64,000 nucleotides of DNA, taken from Exiguobacterium sp. Leaf196 (GTDB lineage: Bacteria > Bacillota > Bacilli > Exiguobacteriales > Exiguobacteriaceae). Each line of letters opens with the position of its first letter. The stretch's first letter is position 1. This document shows, piece after piece, positions 8,174 through 16,266 of the stretch. Made by a program: the position numbers and the translations under genes. Location of the stretch: positions 598 through 64,597 of the forward strand of contig NZ_LMPV01000011.1 in NCBI RefSeq assembly GCF_001423965.1. Reading direction: 5' to 3'. The notes under the pieces were generated by a model. The model ran no database searches. It was not told where the DNA came from and was given only the letters and a program-made list of their open reading frames with translations.

Positions 8174-9376
8174 TTATGAGCGGTCGGGACGTCGGACGAT
8201 TAGTCCGTAATAAAGGACGAGTGCCAAACAATCAAGCGTCATGATAATCAGCCCCATCGGAACGGCCGATTGCTCCCCCATGATGCCGACGAGTGGTGAC
8301 ACGAGCGAACCGACGAGCATCGGGAGTAAACCAAGAAGTGCCGAGGCACTTCCAGCCGTTGCTCCGTAGTTTTGCATCGCTAAGGTAAAACCGAGCGTTG
8401 AGATCAAACCAACGCTTGAGACGACGAAGAAAAGTGGAATCATGACGAAAATCAATTGGTCCGTTAACGTTAAAGCGAAGAACAATAAGATACTTGCACT
8501 CGCAACAACCGTCAAGCTGATTCGCATCAGACGTTCTGAATCAACTCGACCAGCAAGACGTCCAGCGATTTGAGCCGCTAAAATGATTCCGATTCCGTTT
8601 AAGCCGAACAAAAAACTGAACTGTTGCGGCGAAGCGCCATAAATATTCTGTAAGACGAACGGTGAACCGGAGATGTAGGCAAACATCGCGCCCATGACGA
8701 ATGCTTGCGCGAACGCATAGCCGATGAAGACACGGTCCGTCAACAAACGTCCGAATGTCTTTAACGTCGTCGTCAAATTCCCTTCAACGCGTCTTTCGAG
8801 TGGAAGTGTTTCCGGCAAACGCAGTGCAACAGCGAGCAACATCAACGTACTTAAAATCGCCAGCAAGTAAAAGACAAAATGCCAGTCACCGAACCGAAGC
8901 AACTGTCCCCCGATGACGGGTGCGAGAATCGGTGCCGTTCCGTTGACGAGGGACAAGGCAGCAAAGAACCGCGTTAATTCCGGTCCTTCGAATAGATCAC
9001 GAACGATTGCCCGGGAAATGACAATTCCTGACGCTCCGGCTGCCCCTTGGATGAAGCGCAGCGCAATCAACACTTCAATCGTTGGTGCCATCGCACACGC
9101 AAGAGAAGCGAGCAGATACGCAAGTAAAGCAATCATTAACGGACGCTTACGTCCACGAACATCACTGAGCGGACCAACGATCAATTGTCCGAGCGCCATT
9201 CCGAGCATACAAGCCGTCAAACTCAATTGGATCAGTGACGCACTCGCATCAAACGAGCGTGACATATCCGGAAAAGCAGGTAGATACATGTCGATCGAGA
9301 GCGGTCCGAGTGCAGCGAGTGAACCGAGGATCAAGATCAACGTCAAGCGGCCTGGTGTCATCGTCGTCTTTGTCAT
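8174..9376 (-). CDS. Bcr/CflA-family multidrug efflux MFS transporter
   Basis: This 400-residue protein has twelve predicted membrane helices. The drug:H+ antiporter-1 Bcr/CflA pattern is clear: SIDMYLPAFPDMSRSF in helix 1, LSDVRGRKRPLM as the MFS motif A loop near residue 68-80, and GxxGASGIVISRAIVRDL in helices 4-5. The family exports bicyclomycin, sulfonamides, chloramphenicol and other drugs by proton exchange; the substrate here is not known. It is the last gene of the TerC-HD-MFS operon, and its start overlaps the HD-hydrolase stop by 4 bases. Confidence 0.88.
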   Translation of the reverse strand: MTKTTMTPGRLTLILILGSLAALGPLSIDMYLPAFPDMSRSFDASASLIQLSLTACMLGMALGQLIVGPLSDVRGRKRPLMIALLAYLLASLACAMAPTIEVLIALRFIQGAAGASGIVISRAIVRDLFEGPELTRFFAALSLVNGTAPILAPVIGGQLLRFGDWHFVFYLLAILSTLMLLAVALRLPETLPLERRVEGNLTTTLKTFGRLLTDRVFIGYAFAQAFVMGAMFAYISGSPFVLQNIYGASPQQFSFLFGLNGIGIILAAQIAGRLAGRVDSERLMRISLTVVASASILLFFALTLTDQLIFVMIPLFFVVSSVGLISTLGFTLAMQNYGATAGSASALLGLLPMLVGSLVSPLVGIMGEQSAVPMGLIIMTLDCLALVLYYGLIVRRPDRS

Positions 9377-10506
9377 GACGTCACGTAATCCAAATCATGC
9401 AAGACATAAGCGAGGAAAAAGACGACCGATGGATTTTCATATGTCATCTGTACCTTTTTAAGTTGGGCCCGATAACCGGTCTCATACTCGACACCATTTA
9501 ACTTTCGTTCCATGTTCATTTTGATCAACGCATCGAGTTTATCGATCACATCGACCATTTGCCCTTCGTACGTCTCGTCTTTTGCTTCAACGACGAACCG
9601 ACGGAACGGTGCTCGGATGTCTTCTGGTAAATTGTTGATCAACGTCTCTCCTTCTGCCCGTTCATAAGCTTCGAAGGCTGCTGCCGTGACCGGCGTCGCA
9701 TGTTTGACAGGTCCAAGAACATCTCCTGTCGTTCCTTCAACGAGATCATGGCACAAGAGACGAGAGACGACTTCTTCAATGTCGATCGTGACGCCGTATT
9801 TTTCTGATTCAATCAATCCATTGAAGATACCAAGCGAAGCTGCACGAAACGCATGTGTCGCGTCGTTATCATCAATCGTATTAAAACGTCCTTTCCAGCG
9901 CCGAATCGTATCCATCATCAAGACGTTTTCGATAAAATGAGACATCTCGTCCTCTTCCATGACCGACTGTGTCAAGCGACGGATTGAAGCGAGTGGGTGT
10001 CGTTCCAGAACAGCCTGTAATTCCGCTGCTTTTTGTTCGAAAAAGACGGACTCTGTCATCCGTGCTTCCCTGCGTGCATATAACATCGCATCAAACGTAT
10101 CGATGGCTTCAACGATTCGTCCTTCCGGTGAATCATCCTCTGCATGAACAAGATACGTCGTAAAGGCTGGTTGAAGCGACTTCGAGAGTAAGGCGACGAG
10201 CTGTTCACTCGCCTGTTGTTCCATTGCCTGAATGTGTGCATGTAACGTCGGCTCTTTTTTCGTCCGGTGTTTGATTGGTCCGGTGATGACCTCGTTCATG
10301 TCATGGAATAGGGCTTTTCCGAGCAATCTCAGGCGGTCGACTGGTGTTTGTCCTTCTGCTTCTTCTAAATAGCTTGCCATCAAACTGAATAAGGCAACAC
10401 GAAAGCTATGACTGGCTGCGTTATCCGGAAAACGTGGTGCATATTCATCCCACCGTGGAACGTTTTGCATCCGCGTCAGCATCCGAATGAAATTACCGTT
10501 TTGCAT
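9373..10506 (-). CDS. Tandem HD-domain (YfbR-type) hydrolase
   Basis: This 377-residue protein is built of two YfbR-like HD units. Unit 1 (about 1-190) has His33 in ASHSFR, His68-Asp69 and Glu72 in FHDMNEVITGPIKH, and Asp136 in EAIDTFDA. Unit 2 (about 200-377) repeats this as THAFRA, HDLVEGTTGDVLGPVKH and DVIDKLDA. E. coli YfbR is a single-domain 5'-deoxynucleotidase of about 200 residues; here two intact units are fused head to tail. Nucleoside monophosphate hydrolysis is the likely activity. AGGAGAG precedes the ATG. It follows the TerC gene by 51 bases and overlaps the efflux gene by 4. Confidence 0.8.
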   Translation of the reverse strand: MQNGNFIRMLTRMQNVPRWDEYAPRFPDNAASHSFRVALFSLMASYLEEAEGQTPVDRLRLLGKALFHDMNEVITGPIKHRTKKEPTLHAHIQAMEQQASEQLVALLSKSLQPAFTTYLVHAEDDSPEGRIVEAIDTFDAMLYARREARMTESVFFEQKAAELQAVLERHPLASIRRLTQSVMEEDEMSHFIENVLMMDTIRRWKGRFNTIDDNDATHAFRAASLGIFNGLIESEKYGVTIDIEEVVSRLLCHDLVEGTTGDVLGPVKHATPVTAAAFEAYERAEGETLINNLPEDIRAPFRRFVVEAKDETYEGQMVDVIDKLDALIKMNMERKLNGVEYETGYRAQLKKVQMTYENPSVVFFLAYVLHDLDYVTS

Positions 10507-10557
10507 AAAATCTCTCCTAACGAAAGACGGACAGAGAGTACCCTGCCCGCCATTGTA

Positions 10558-11322
10558 TTATTTTGCTGATTTGGTTGAACTACTTCCGCTACGGAACCAA
10601 CCAATGATTAAAATCAGGGCAAGTACGACCCAGAAGATCGTTTGCCATAGTGTACTCTCTGGAAACTCATGCGGCAAGACGTCGATTGACGGATGCGCAA
10701 GTGTCATGACGACGAGTTTTACGCCAACCCAAGCGACAAGCCAAAACGCTGCTTCTTCGATACCTGGTCGCTTTTGGAGCAAGACAACGAACCAACTCGC
10801 AAAGTAACGCATAATGACGAGACCAATGATCCCACTGAAGAAGACGACCCAGAATTGACCTGTATTCAGACCACCAATCGTTCCTCCGATCATCGGTAGT
10901 GTCGTTGCCATGGCGACAGCGGCAAGTGTCGAGTCGACAGCGAACGCTAAATCAGAGAATTCGACTTTAACAACCGTCCACCAAAAATTCGGTGAGGCTT
11001 TTTGTGAAGCAATCGAGTCCGGTACTTGGTGTTTATTCGATCGTGCCTCAACGATTCCTTTAAACGCCACGTAAAAGAGGTATATCGCTCCGAGTGCCTG
11101 AAGCTCCCAAATCGTCGCTAGGTACGAGGCAAAGAAGATTGCGACGAAACGTAAGACGAGTGCCCCGACGAGACCATAGAAAAGTGCTTTTTTGCGCTGA
11201 TCGTCTGGTAACGGTCGGACTAGGACAGCCATGACCATCGCATTGTCGGCAGATAATAACCCTTGCAAAATAATCAGTACGAGCCCGACGGTCGCATACT
11301 GTGTAATTAATCCAATATCCAT
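10558..11322 (-). CDS. TerC-family membrane protein (paralogue 1)
   Basis: This 254-residue TerC-family protein has seven to eight helices with the signature acidic residues in GLLSADNAMVMAV (about residue 20-32) and FSDLAFAVDSTLAAVA. TerC proteins of Bacilli (YceF/YkoY types) have been linked to manganese export and metalation of secreted enzymes; that function is inferred here. It is about 34 residues shorter than the upstream paralogue. A GGGGATT ribosome site precedes ATG, and a minus-strand TATAAT lies about 35 bases upstream. A terminator (11450-11480) separates it from the second TerC gene, so it starts its own operon with the HD and MFS genes. Confidence 0.88.
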   Translation of the reverse strand: MDIGLITQYATVGLVLIILQGLLSADNAMVMAVLVRPLPDDQRKKALFYGLVGALVLRFVAIFFASYLATIWELQALGAIYLFYVAFKGIVEARSNKHQVPDSIASQKASPNFWWTVVKVEFSDLAFAVDSTLAAVAMATTLPMIGGTIGGLNTGQFWVVFFSGIIGLVIMRYFASWFVVLLQKRPGIEEAAFWLVAWVGVKLVVMTLAHPSIDVLPHEFPESTLWQTIFWVVLALILIIGWFRSGSSSTKSAK

Positions 11323-11449
11323 ACTAACGAATCCCCTTTTTTGTTCAGTCTATTCATTATATGCCGGTCGATCGGAAAGAAAAAGATGAAAGCTCGACTG
11401 AAGTACTTAACCTTGTGTTTTATTCCCATTGTTTAAGAAAACCTAACAC

Positions 11450-11480
11450 CAAAAAACGACCCGTCATCGACGGATCGTTC
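11450..11480 (-). terminator. Terminator between the two TerC genes
   Basis: An 11-bp stem (AACGACCCGTC with GACGGATCGTT, one G-U) is followed by six T on the minus strand. It is just after the stop of the upstream TerC gene, so the paralogues are separate transcription units. Confidence 0.85.
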
Positions 11481-11486
11481 CACTTC

Positions 11487-12353
11487 TTATAAGTTTTGAT
11501 CAACTTTCTTTTCCGCATCTGGATTTGCTTTCGTTTTTGGTGAAGAGAACCAACCCCAAAGGGCAAGACCGACCATGACCGTCCAGAAGAATGCCTGCCA
11601 CGGTGTACTGTGAGCAAATCCTTCCGGAAGTTTTAAGGCTTCGAAGACTGTTCCTTCGATTGATGCATGGTATTTCGGATGTTCGAGCGCAAGAACAGCT
11701 AGCTTCACACCGACCCAGGCAACGATTGCAAAGGCTGCTGTTTCAAGACCTGGACGTTCTGCAAGTAATTTCACGAAGACACGGGCCGCGAAACGCATGA
11801 GAACGACACCCATTAAACCACCCGTTAAGATGACGATGAAGTGACCGGTGTTCAAACCACCGATTTCGCCCGATCCCCAGTTCGGAAGTGCGACTGCTAA
11901 AGCAACTGCAGCAAGAATCGAATCGACAGCAAATGCTAAGTCAGCGAATTCAATCTTCGCGACTGTCCGCCAGAATTCACCTTTAGAAACTGGCTCTTCC
12001 GACTTCGGCTCTGCATCGAGTTCATTTTCGGCGCCATGATTCTCACCAAGTTTCCTTGCCTTAGCGGTCTTATAAATATGCCGTAATCCCATGATGAGCA
12101 AGTACGCTGCTCCAAGTGCTTGGATTTGCCAAATATCGACGAGGAATGAAATCGCGAACAGTGCCGCGAACCGTAAAACGAATGCTCCAGCTAATCCATA
12201 AAAAAGTGCTTTCTTTTGTTGTTCTCCTGGTAAGTGCTTAACCATGACCGCGAGTACGAGTGCATTATCTGCCGAAAGTAATCCTTCAAGCGCGATCAAG
12301 ACGAGTACGACCCAAGCATATTGAAGTAATAACTGCCAATCCATCTCTGTCAT
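11487..12353 (-). CDS. TerC-family membrane protein (paralogue 2)
   Basis: This 288-residue TerC-family protein is clearly related to the next gene downstream: GLLSADNALVLAVMVKHLPG and FADLAFAVDSILAAVALA align with the same segments there. An acidic insertion (ENELDAEPKSEEP, about 108-120) lies in the central cytosolic loop, and the C-terminus carries an extra charged tail. Metal (manganese) efflux is a family-based inference. AAAGGGATGACAG gives the ribosome site. Its promoter and a perfect dyad at the transcription start are visible at 12421-12463. It is monocistronic, ended by the terminator at 11450-11480. Confidence 0.88.
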   Translation of the reverse strand: MTEMDWQLLLQYAWVVLVLIALEGLLSADNALVLAVMVKHLPGEQQKKALFYGLAGAFVLRFAALFAISFLVDIWQIQALGAAYLLIMGLRHIYKTAKARKLGENHGAENELDAEPKSEEPVSKGEFWRTVAKIEFADLAFAVDSILAAVALAVALPNWGSGEIGGLNTGHFIVILTGGLMGVVLMRFAARVFVKLLAERPGLETAAFAIVAWVGVKLAVLALEHPKYHASIEGTVFEALKLPEGFAHSTPWQAFFWTVMVGLALWGWFSSPKTKANPDAEKKVDQNL

Positions 12354-12420
12354 CCCTTTCTCTGACTATCTGTAAAATCAAAAATACATTGTATGACTAT
12401 GACAAAAACAATAATTACAC

Positions 12421-12432
12421 GTTCACCTGAAC
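12421..12432. promoter_or_regulatory. Dyad GTTCACCTGAAC at the TerC transcription start
   Basis: A 5-bp perfect inverted repeat GTTCA-CC-TGAAC lies immediately downstream of the -10 box of the leftward TerC promoter, where a repressor would block initiation. The binding protein is not identifiable. Confidence 0.4.
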
Positions 12433-12434
12433 AT

Positions 12435-12463
12435 ATACTATAGGATAATATACCCGATTGCAA
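12435..12463 (-). promoter_or_regulatory. Sigma-A promoter of TerC paralogue 2
   Basis: On the minus strand TTGCAA (12458-12463) and TAGTAT (12435-12440) are separated by 17 bases. The spacing is ideal and both boxes match four of six consensus positions. Confidence 0.5.
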
Positions 12464-12669
12464 GCATGTTATTCCTCCGGCTATGGAATGTGTCGATTTT
12501 AAGTCGTGCGAGTTTCGTTTATCGAACGTTCGTGATAAAATTCAAGACAACACTTCTAGTAATGAAACGATGAAACACATTTGCGGAATCATCAGACTTG
12601 CTCGTCTCTAGCATTCCTGTCATGTTATTACTATTGAAACACTACAAAAGGACAAAGGGGCCCATAAAT

Positions 12670-13575
12670 ATGTCTACCTACCCGATTACGTTACCAACGA
12701 AAGAAGAGCGCCATAAGCTGTTCGGTTCGGTACCACCAATCAAAGGAACAAAACCGACTGAAAAAGATAAAATGGTCGACTTGCAAAATACACCGAAGAA
12801 CTTCCTGTTCGCACTTGACGCTGTTGGAATCTCAAACGTTAAACATCCTGTCGTCATCCAAGACGGGGACAAAACACAAGCGACAGTCGCAACGTTCGAG
12901 TTGTCGACGTCACTCGTACAAGACCGTAAAGGGATCAACATGAGTCGCTTAACGGAACAACTTGATCAATATCACAACGAAGGTTGGACAGTCACGAATG
13001 AATCACTTATTCAATTCGCGCGTGATTTAGCGGACCGTATGGAACAAACAGAAGGTCAATTGACGATCCGTTACCCATGGTTCTTTACACGTAAAGCACC
13101 TGCAACGGGACTTAGTGGGTTGATGAATGCCGAAGTATGGCAAACGGTCAGCGTCAACACGGAAACGAATGAAGCGACATTATCTGTCGGCTTGACGATC
13201 AACGTCACGACACTTTGCCCATGTTCGAAAGAAATCAGCGAGTACAGTGCCCACAACCAACGTGGCTACGTCACGATGGAAGCTTCGTTACGTGATGAAG
13301 CAGAAGACTTTGACTGGAAACAATCATTGCTTGATGCGGCTGAATCAAATGCTTCTGCCCCACTTCACCCGGTACTCAAACGTCCGGATGAAAAACGCGT
13401 GACAGAGATGGCATACGAAAATCCACGTTTCGTAGAAGACATGGTGCGCTTGATTGCTGCTGACCTATACGAAATGGATCCAATTGCTTCGTTCTACGTC
13501 GAATGTCGCAACGAAGAAACGATTCACCAACATGATGCAATCGCACGCATCACGTTCGATAAAGACGCACAATAA
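12670..13575 (+). CDS. folE2: GTP cyclohydrolase FolE2 (type IB)
   Basis: This 301-residue type IB GTP cyclohydrolase makes 7,8-dihydroneopterin triphosphate for folate and possibly queuosine synthesis. The metal/active-site motif TTLCPCSKEISEYSAHNQRG contains the conserved Cys. The N-terminal FGSVPPIKGTKP and the C-terminal YVECRNEETIHQHDA region with conserved acidic and His residues are family-typical. The start is set at ATG 12670, with GGACAAAGGGG upstream; a frame extension of 24 residues upstream is not FolE2-like. In many Firmicutes folE2 is a zinc-sparing enzyme under Zur, but I see no clear Zur box here. A strong terminator follows. Confidence 0.93.
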   Translation: MSTYPITLPTKEERHKLFGSVPPIKGTKPTEKDKMVDLQNTPKNFLFALDAVGISNVKHPVVIQDGDKTQATVATFELSTSLVQDRKGINMSRLTEQLDQYHNEGWTVTNESLIQFARDLADRMEQTEGQLTIRYPWFFTRKAPATGLSGLMNAEVWQTVSVNTETNEATLSVGLTINVTTLCPCSKEISEYSAHNQRGYVTMEASLRDEAEDFDWKQSLLDAAESNASAPLHPVLKRPDEKRVTEMAYENPRFVEDMVRLIAADLYEMDPIASFYVECRNEETIHQHDAIARITFDKDAQ

Positions 13576-13583
13576 GCAAGCTC

Positions 13584-13622
13584 GCCGTATTTCCTCTCCA
13601 CTAGAGGGAGTACGGCTTTTTT
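13584..13622 (+). terminator. Terminator of folE2
   Basis: GCCGTATTTCCTCT pairs with AGAGGGAGTACGGC (one mispair) and is followed by six T. It lies 9 bases after the stop codon. Confidence 0.85.
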
Positions 13623-13684
13623 GTTTATCGGCATTGCCCTTCGTTTTGCGAGCGTTTACACTTAACTCGAATGGAGGAATACAT

Positions 13685-15451
13685 ATGTTGGAACTGATTC
13701 CTTTTTTACTCGAGCGACTTGGTATCATGATCATCTTAGCGTTCATCCTCGCCCAGTGGGGACCAACGCGACGCTTGTTGCGTCAACCGGAAGCAGGTTG
13801 GCAATTCCGTGTCCTCGTCCTGTTTTTTGCGACGTATGGGATCTTAAGTAACTATACAGGGGTCAAAGTCGACTTAGCAGAATTCTTGCCCCATGCTTGG
13901 CTCGAAGAGGTCGACGGAACATCGGCAATCGCGAATACACGAACGATGATCGTTGTCATCAGTGGGTTACTCGCTGGTCCGCTTGGTGGATTGATGACTG
14001 GACTGATCGTCGGGATTCATCGGTATTCCCTCGGCGGGTTCACAGCATTTGCTTGTACGCTTTCGACCGTCATTGCCGGTGGTGTCAGTGGATTACTTCG
14101 CCCTTACTGGCGTGACCGACTCGGCAGCCAAGCGTTGTTACCTGTTTGTCTGACCGCTTTTTTGATGCTATTTGAAATGTCATTGATTTTACTGTTCGCC
14201 CGCCCCTTTGACGCGGCTGTTGAACTCGTCCAGTTTATCTTCTTGCCGATGACACTCATCAACGTCCTTGGCGTCTGGTTATTTTTATCGATCATCCGTC
14301 TTGCTGCGCGAGAAGAAGAAACTGTCCGTGCACGAGAAGCAGAACGGTCGTTGCATATCGCCGATTTGACGCTTCCGCACCTGACGCGTGGTCTACATAT
14401 CCATACGGCAGAAGCTGTCGCGGAAATTCTGTTGCAGCAAACACGAGCCGAAGCCGTCTCCTTGACGGATCAATCCGTTATCCTTGCTCACCTCGGTATC
14501 GGAAGTGATCACCATCAAGCAGGTAGTCACTGGACGACAAAACCAACCGAACATGTTTTACAGGATGGACAAGTTCGTCTTGTGACGGAACGACTCGATA
14601 TCGGCTGTCCCGTAACGGATTGCCCACTTCAAGCGGGCATCATCGCTCCACTCATCGTCGAGGAAACGACGATTGGAACGTTAAAAGTCTACTATCCGCA
14701 TGCCGAACTGCTCGACGCCGTGGAAGTCGAACTCATTGAAGGATTAGCAAAACTGTTTTCTACACAACTGGCACTCGGGAACGCACAGCGCCAAGCTGAT
14801 TTACTGAAGGATGCCGAGATCCGGGCACTCGAAGCACAAATTCATCCACACTTCCTGTTCAATGCCATCAATACGATTTATGCACTGTGCCGAACGGATG
14901 TCGAACAGGCACGGACATTGTTGCTCGAATTATCAACGTTTTTCCGTAGTAACCTCCAAGGAGCACGCTCGACGAAAATTCCGCTCCAAAAGGAACTCGA
15001 GCATATCGAAGCGTATACGTCTCTTGAAGCTGCTCGTTTTCCAAATCGACCGTTCCTCGATATCGATTTAGCGGAAGAGACGACGTCTTTACTCGTTCCA
15101 CCGTTTATCTTACAACCGTTGATCGAGAATGCGTTCCTTCATGCTTTTTTAAATGAGCAGACGGGATATGTCGGGGTGACGGCATGGTGTGAGGCAGATC
15201 AACTTTACCTCGAAGTCGTCGATAACGGACGCGGGATTGAAGCCTCTCGCCTTGCTCGTCTCGGTCGAGAAGTCGTTCCATCTTCTGGTACCGGTACCGC
15301 GTTATTCAATACGGCAGAACGGATTCGAAGCCTGTACGGTGAAAAAGGACAGTTTACGATCACGAGTGACGGTCAAAACGGAACGACGATTACAATTCGC
15401 CTTCCCATTGAAGTCAGAAAGGAGAACCAGCATGCGCACCTTGTTGATTGA
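13685..15451 (+). CDS. lytS: LytS-type sensor histidine kinase
   Basis: This 588-residue protein has a 5TM-5TMR_LYT membrane sensor of six helices (about 1-200), a GAF-like domain (about 220-365, with GCPVTDCPLQ), and a His_kinase dimerisation motif EAQIHPHFLFNAINTI with the phospho-acceptor His near 389. A HATPase C-domain follows, with LILQPLIENAF-type N box and DNGRGI and GTGTAL glycine boxes. The start is ATG 13685, preceded by TGGAGGA; the open frame extends 77 codons upstream without a ribosome site. It overlaps the response regulator gene by 20 bases. Homologues BtsS (E. coli) and LytS (B. subtilis) respond to pyruvate, and the downstream CstA-family carrier supports that reading. Confidence 0.92.
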   Translation: MLELIPFLLERLGIMIILAFILAQWGPTRRLLRQPEAGWQFRVLVLFFATYGILSNYTGVKVDLAEFLPHAWLEEVDGTSAIANTRTMIVVISGLLAGPLGGLMTGLIVGIHRYSLGGFTAFACTLSTVIAGGVSGLLRPYWRDRLGSQALLPVCLTAFLMLFEMSLILLFARPFDAAVELVQFIFLPMTLINVLGVWLFLSIIRLAAREEETVRAREAERSLHIADLTLPHLTRGLHIHTAEAVAEILLQQTRAEAVSLTDQSVILAHLGIGSDHHQAGSHWTTKPTEHVLQDGQVRLVTERLDIGCPVTDCPLQAGIIAPLIVEETTIGTLKVYYPHAELLDAVEVELIEGLAKLFSTQLALGNAQRQADLLKDAEIRALEAQIHPHFLFNAINTIYALCRTDVEQARTLLLELSTFFRSNLQGARSTKIPLQKELEHIEAYTSLEAARFPNRPFLDIDLAEETTSLLVPPFILQPLIENAFLHAFLNEQTGYVGVTAWCEADQLYLEVVDNGRGIEASRLARLGREVVPSSGTGTALFNTAERIRSLYGEKGQFTITSDGQNGTTITIRLPIEVRKENQHAHLVD

Positions 15452-16127
15452 AGATGAACCGCTCGCACGTGACGAGCTCCGTTATCACGTGACCGCAGCC
15501 GGTCTTGAAGTCGTCGGAGAAACCGGTAGTGTCGAAGAAGCGGAACGACTCGTCCGCTCCCTTCAACCCGACTTAGTCTTTCTTGATATCGAGCTGACGG
15601 ACGGAAGCGGTCTTGAAGTCGCCAAACGATTGAAGTCGATGCCACGTCCTCCGGCTCTTTTGTTTGTAACGGCATATGATGCTCATGCACTTGAAGCCTT
15701 TGAACTCAATGCCTATGACTACATCTTGAAACCGTATGATCCGGCACGGATCGTGCGCGCCATCGAAAAAGTCGCACGACCGCTTCCGAAAAAAGCACCT
15801 CGACTTGAACGTTTAGCTGTCGAAACGGGAGATCGACTCAAACTCTTATCTCCGCAAGATATTGATTACATCGTCGCTGAAAACGGGAAAACGAAAATCG
15901 TAACGGAACATGAAGCGTATCCTTCAAACGAGACCTTACTCGAACTTGAACGAAAGCTTCAAGATCATCGGTTTTTACGGGTTCATCGCTCGTATCTCGT
16001 GAACTTATCAGCGATTGACGCGATCGAACCTTGGTTTAACGGGGCTTACAACTTAAAGATTCACCAAATCGATGTGCCGGTCAGTCGGACGTATGTCAAA
16101 CTATTGAAAGAAGCGCTCGGTATTTGA
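15432..16127 (+). CDS. lytR: LytR/LytT-type response regulator
   Basis: This 231-residue regulator has a receiver domain (about 1-120) with phospho-acceptor Asp52 in LVFLDIELTDG, acidic EDEP near residue 7-10 and the DYILKP lysine loop. A LytTR DNA-binding domain follows (about 135-231, with FLRVHRSYLVNL, a conserved LytTR motif). The ATG at 15432 has AAAGGAGAACCAGC before it and overlaps the lytS end by 20 bases, so the pair is translationally coupled. The partner kinase is upstream, and the likely target is the next gene, a CstA-family carrier. A terminator separates regulator and target. Confidence 0.92.
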   Translation: MRTLLIEDEPLARDELRYHVTAAGLEVVGETGSVEEAERLVRSLQPDLVFLDIELTDGSGLEVAKRLKSMPRPPALLFVTAYDAHALEAFELNAYDYILKPYDPARIVRAIEKVARPLPKKAPRLERLAVETGDRLKLLSPQDIDYIVAENGKTKIVTEHEAYPSNETLLELERKLQDHRFLRVHRSYLVNLSAIDAIEPWFNGAYNLKIHQIDVPVSRTYVKLLKEALGI

Positions 16128-16140
16128 GTGCTTCTTTTTT
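16110..16140 (+). terminator. Terminator of lytSR
   Basis: GAAGCGCTC pairs with GAGTGCTTC (one G-U), then six T. The hairpin overlaps the last codons of lytR, so the carrier gene needs its own promoter. Confidence 0.85.
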
Positions 16141-16202
16141 GTGATTCAAGGTCCTTTTTCAACCTTTCGTCGTACAAAATCGACAACTCATCTAAAAATT
16201 AA

Positions 16203-16216
16203 AGAAAGCGCTTCCA
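16203..16216 (+). promoter_or_regulatory. CcpA (cre) site upstream of cstA-like gene
   Basis: AGAAAGCGCTTCCA matches the cre consensus TGWAANCGNTNWCA at all but two fixed positions. It lies just upstream of a TATACT -10 box (16224-16229), overlapping the -35 region, so CcpA binding should repress. Confidence 0.6.
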
Positions 16217-16266
16217 CAACTTGTATACTAAATCCATCATAGTTCATTCAAGAGGAGGAATTTTAG

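Larger units (their letters stand above)
12354..12669. other. Intergenic region between divergent TerC gene and folE2
   Basis: This stretch of about 316 bases holds the leftward TerC promoter and dyad (12421-12463) and, nearer folE2, the palindrome CGAACGTTCG (12523-12532) inside a larger TTTATC-N10-GATAAA dyad (12518-12539). No manganese (yybP-ykoY), tetrahydrofolate or preQ1 riboswitch motif and no Zur box could be recognised. Confidence 0.5.

Noticed and set aside
12523-12532. LexA box
   Set aside because: CGAACGTTCG has GAAC and GTTC directly adjacent, whereas the Gram-positive LexA site needs four bases between them; no SOS gene is near.
12354-12669. Manganese (yybP-ykoY), tetrahydrofolate or preQ1 riboswitch
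   Set aside because: Expected for TerC or folate/queuosine genes, but none of their conserved core strings occurs on either strand.
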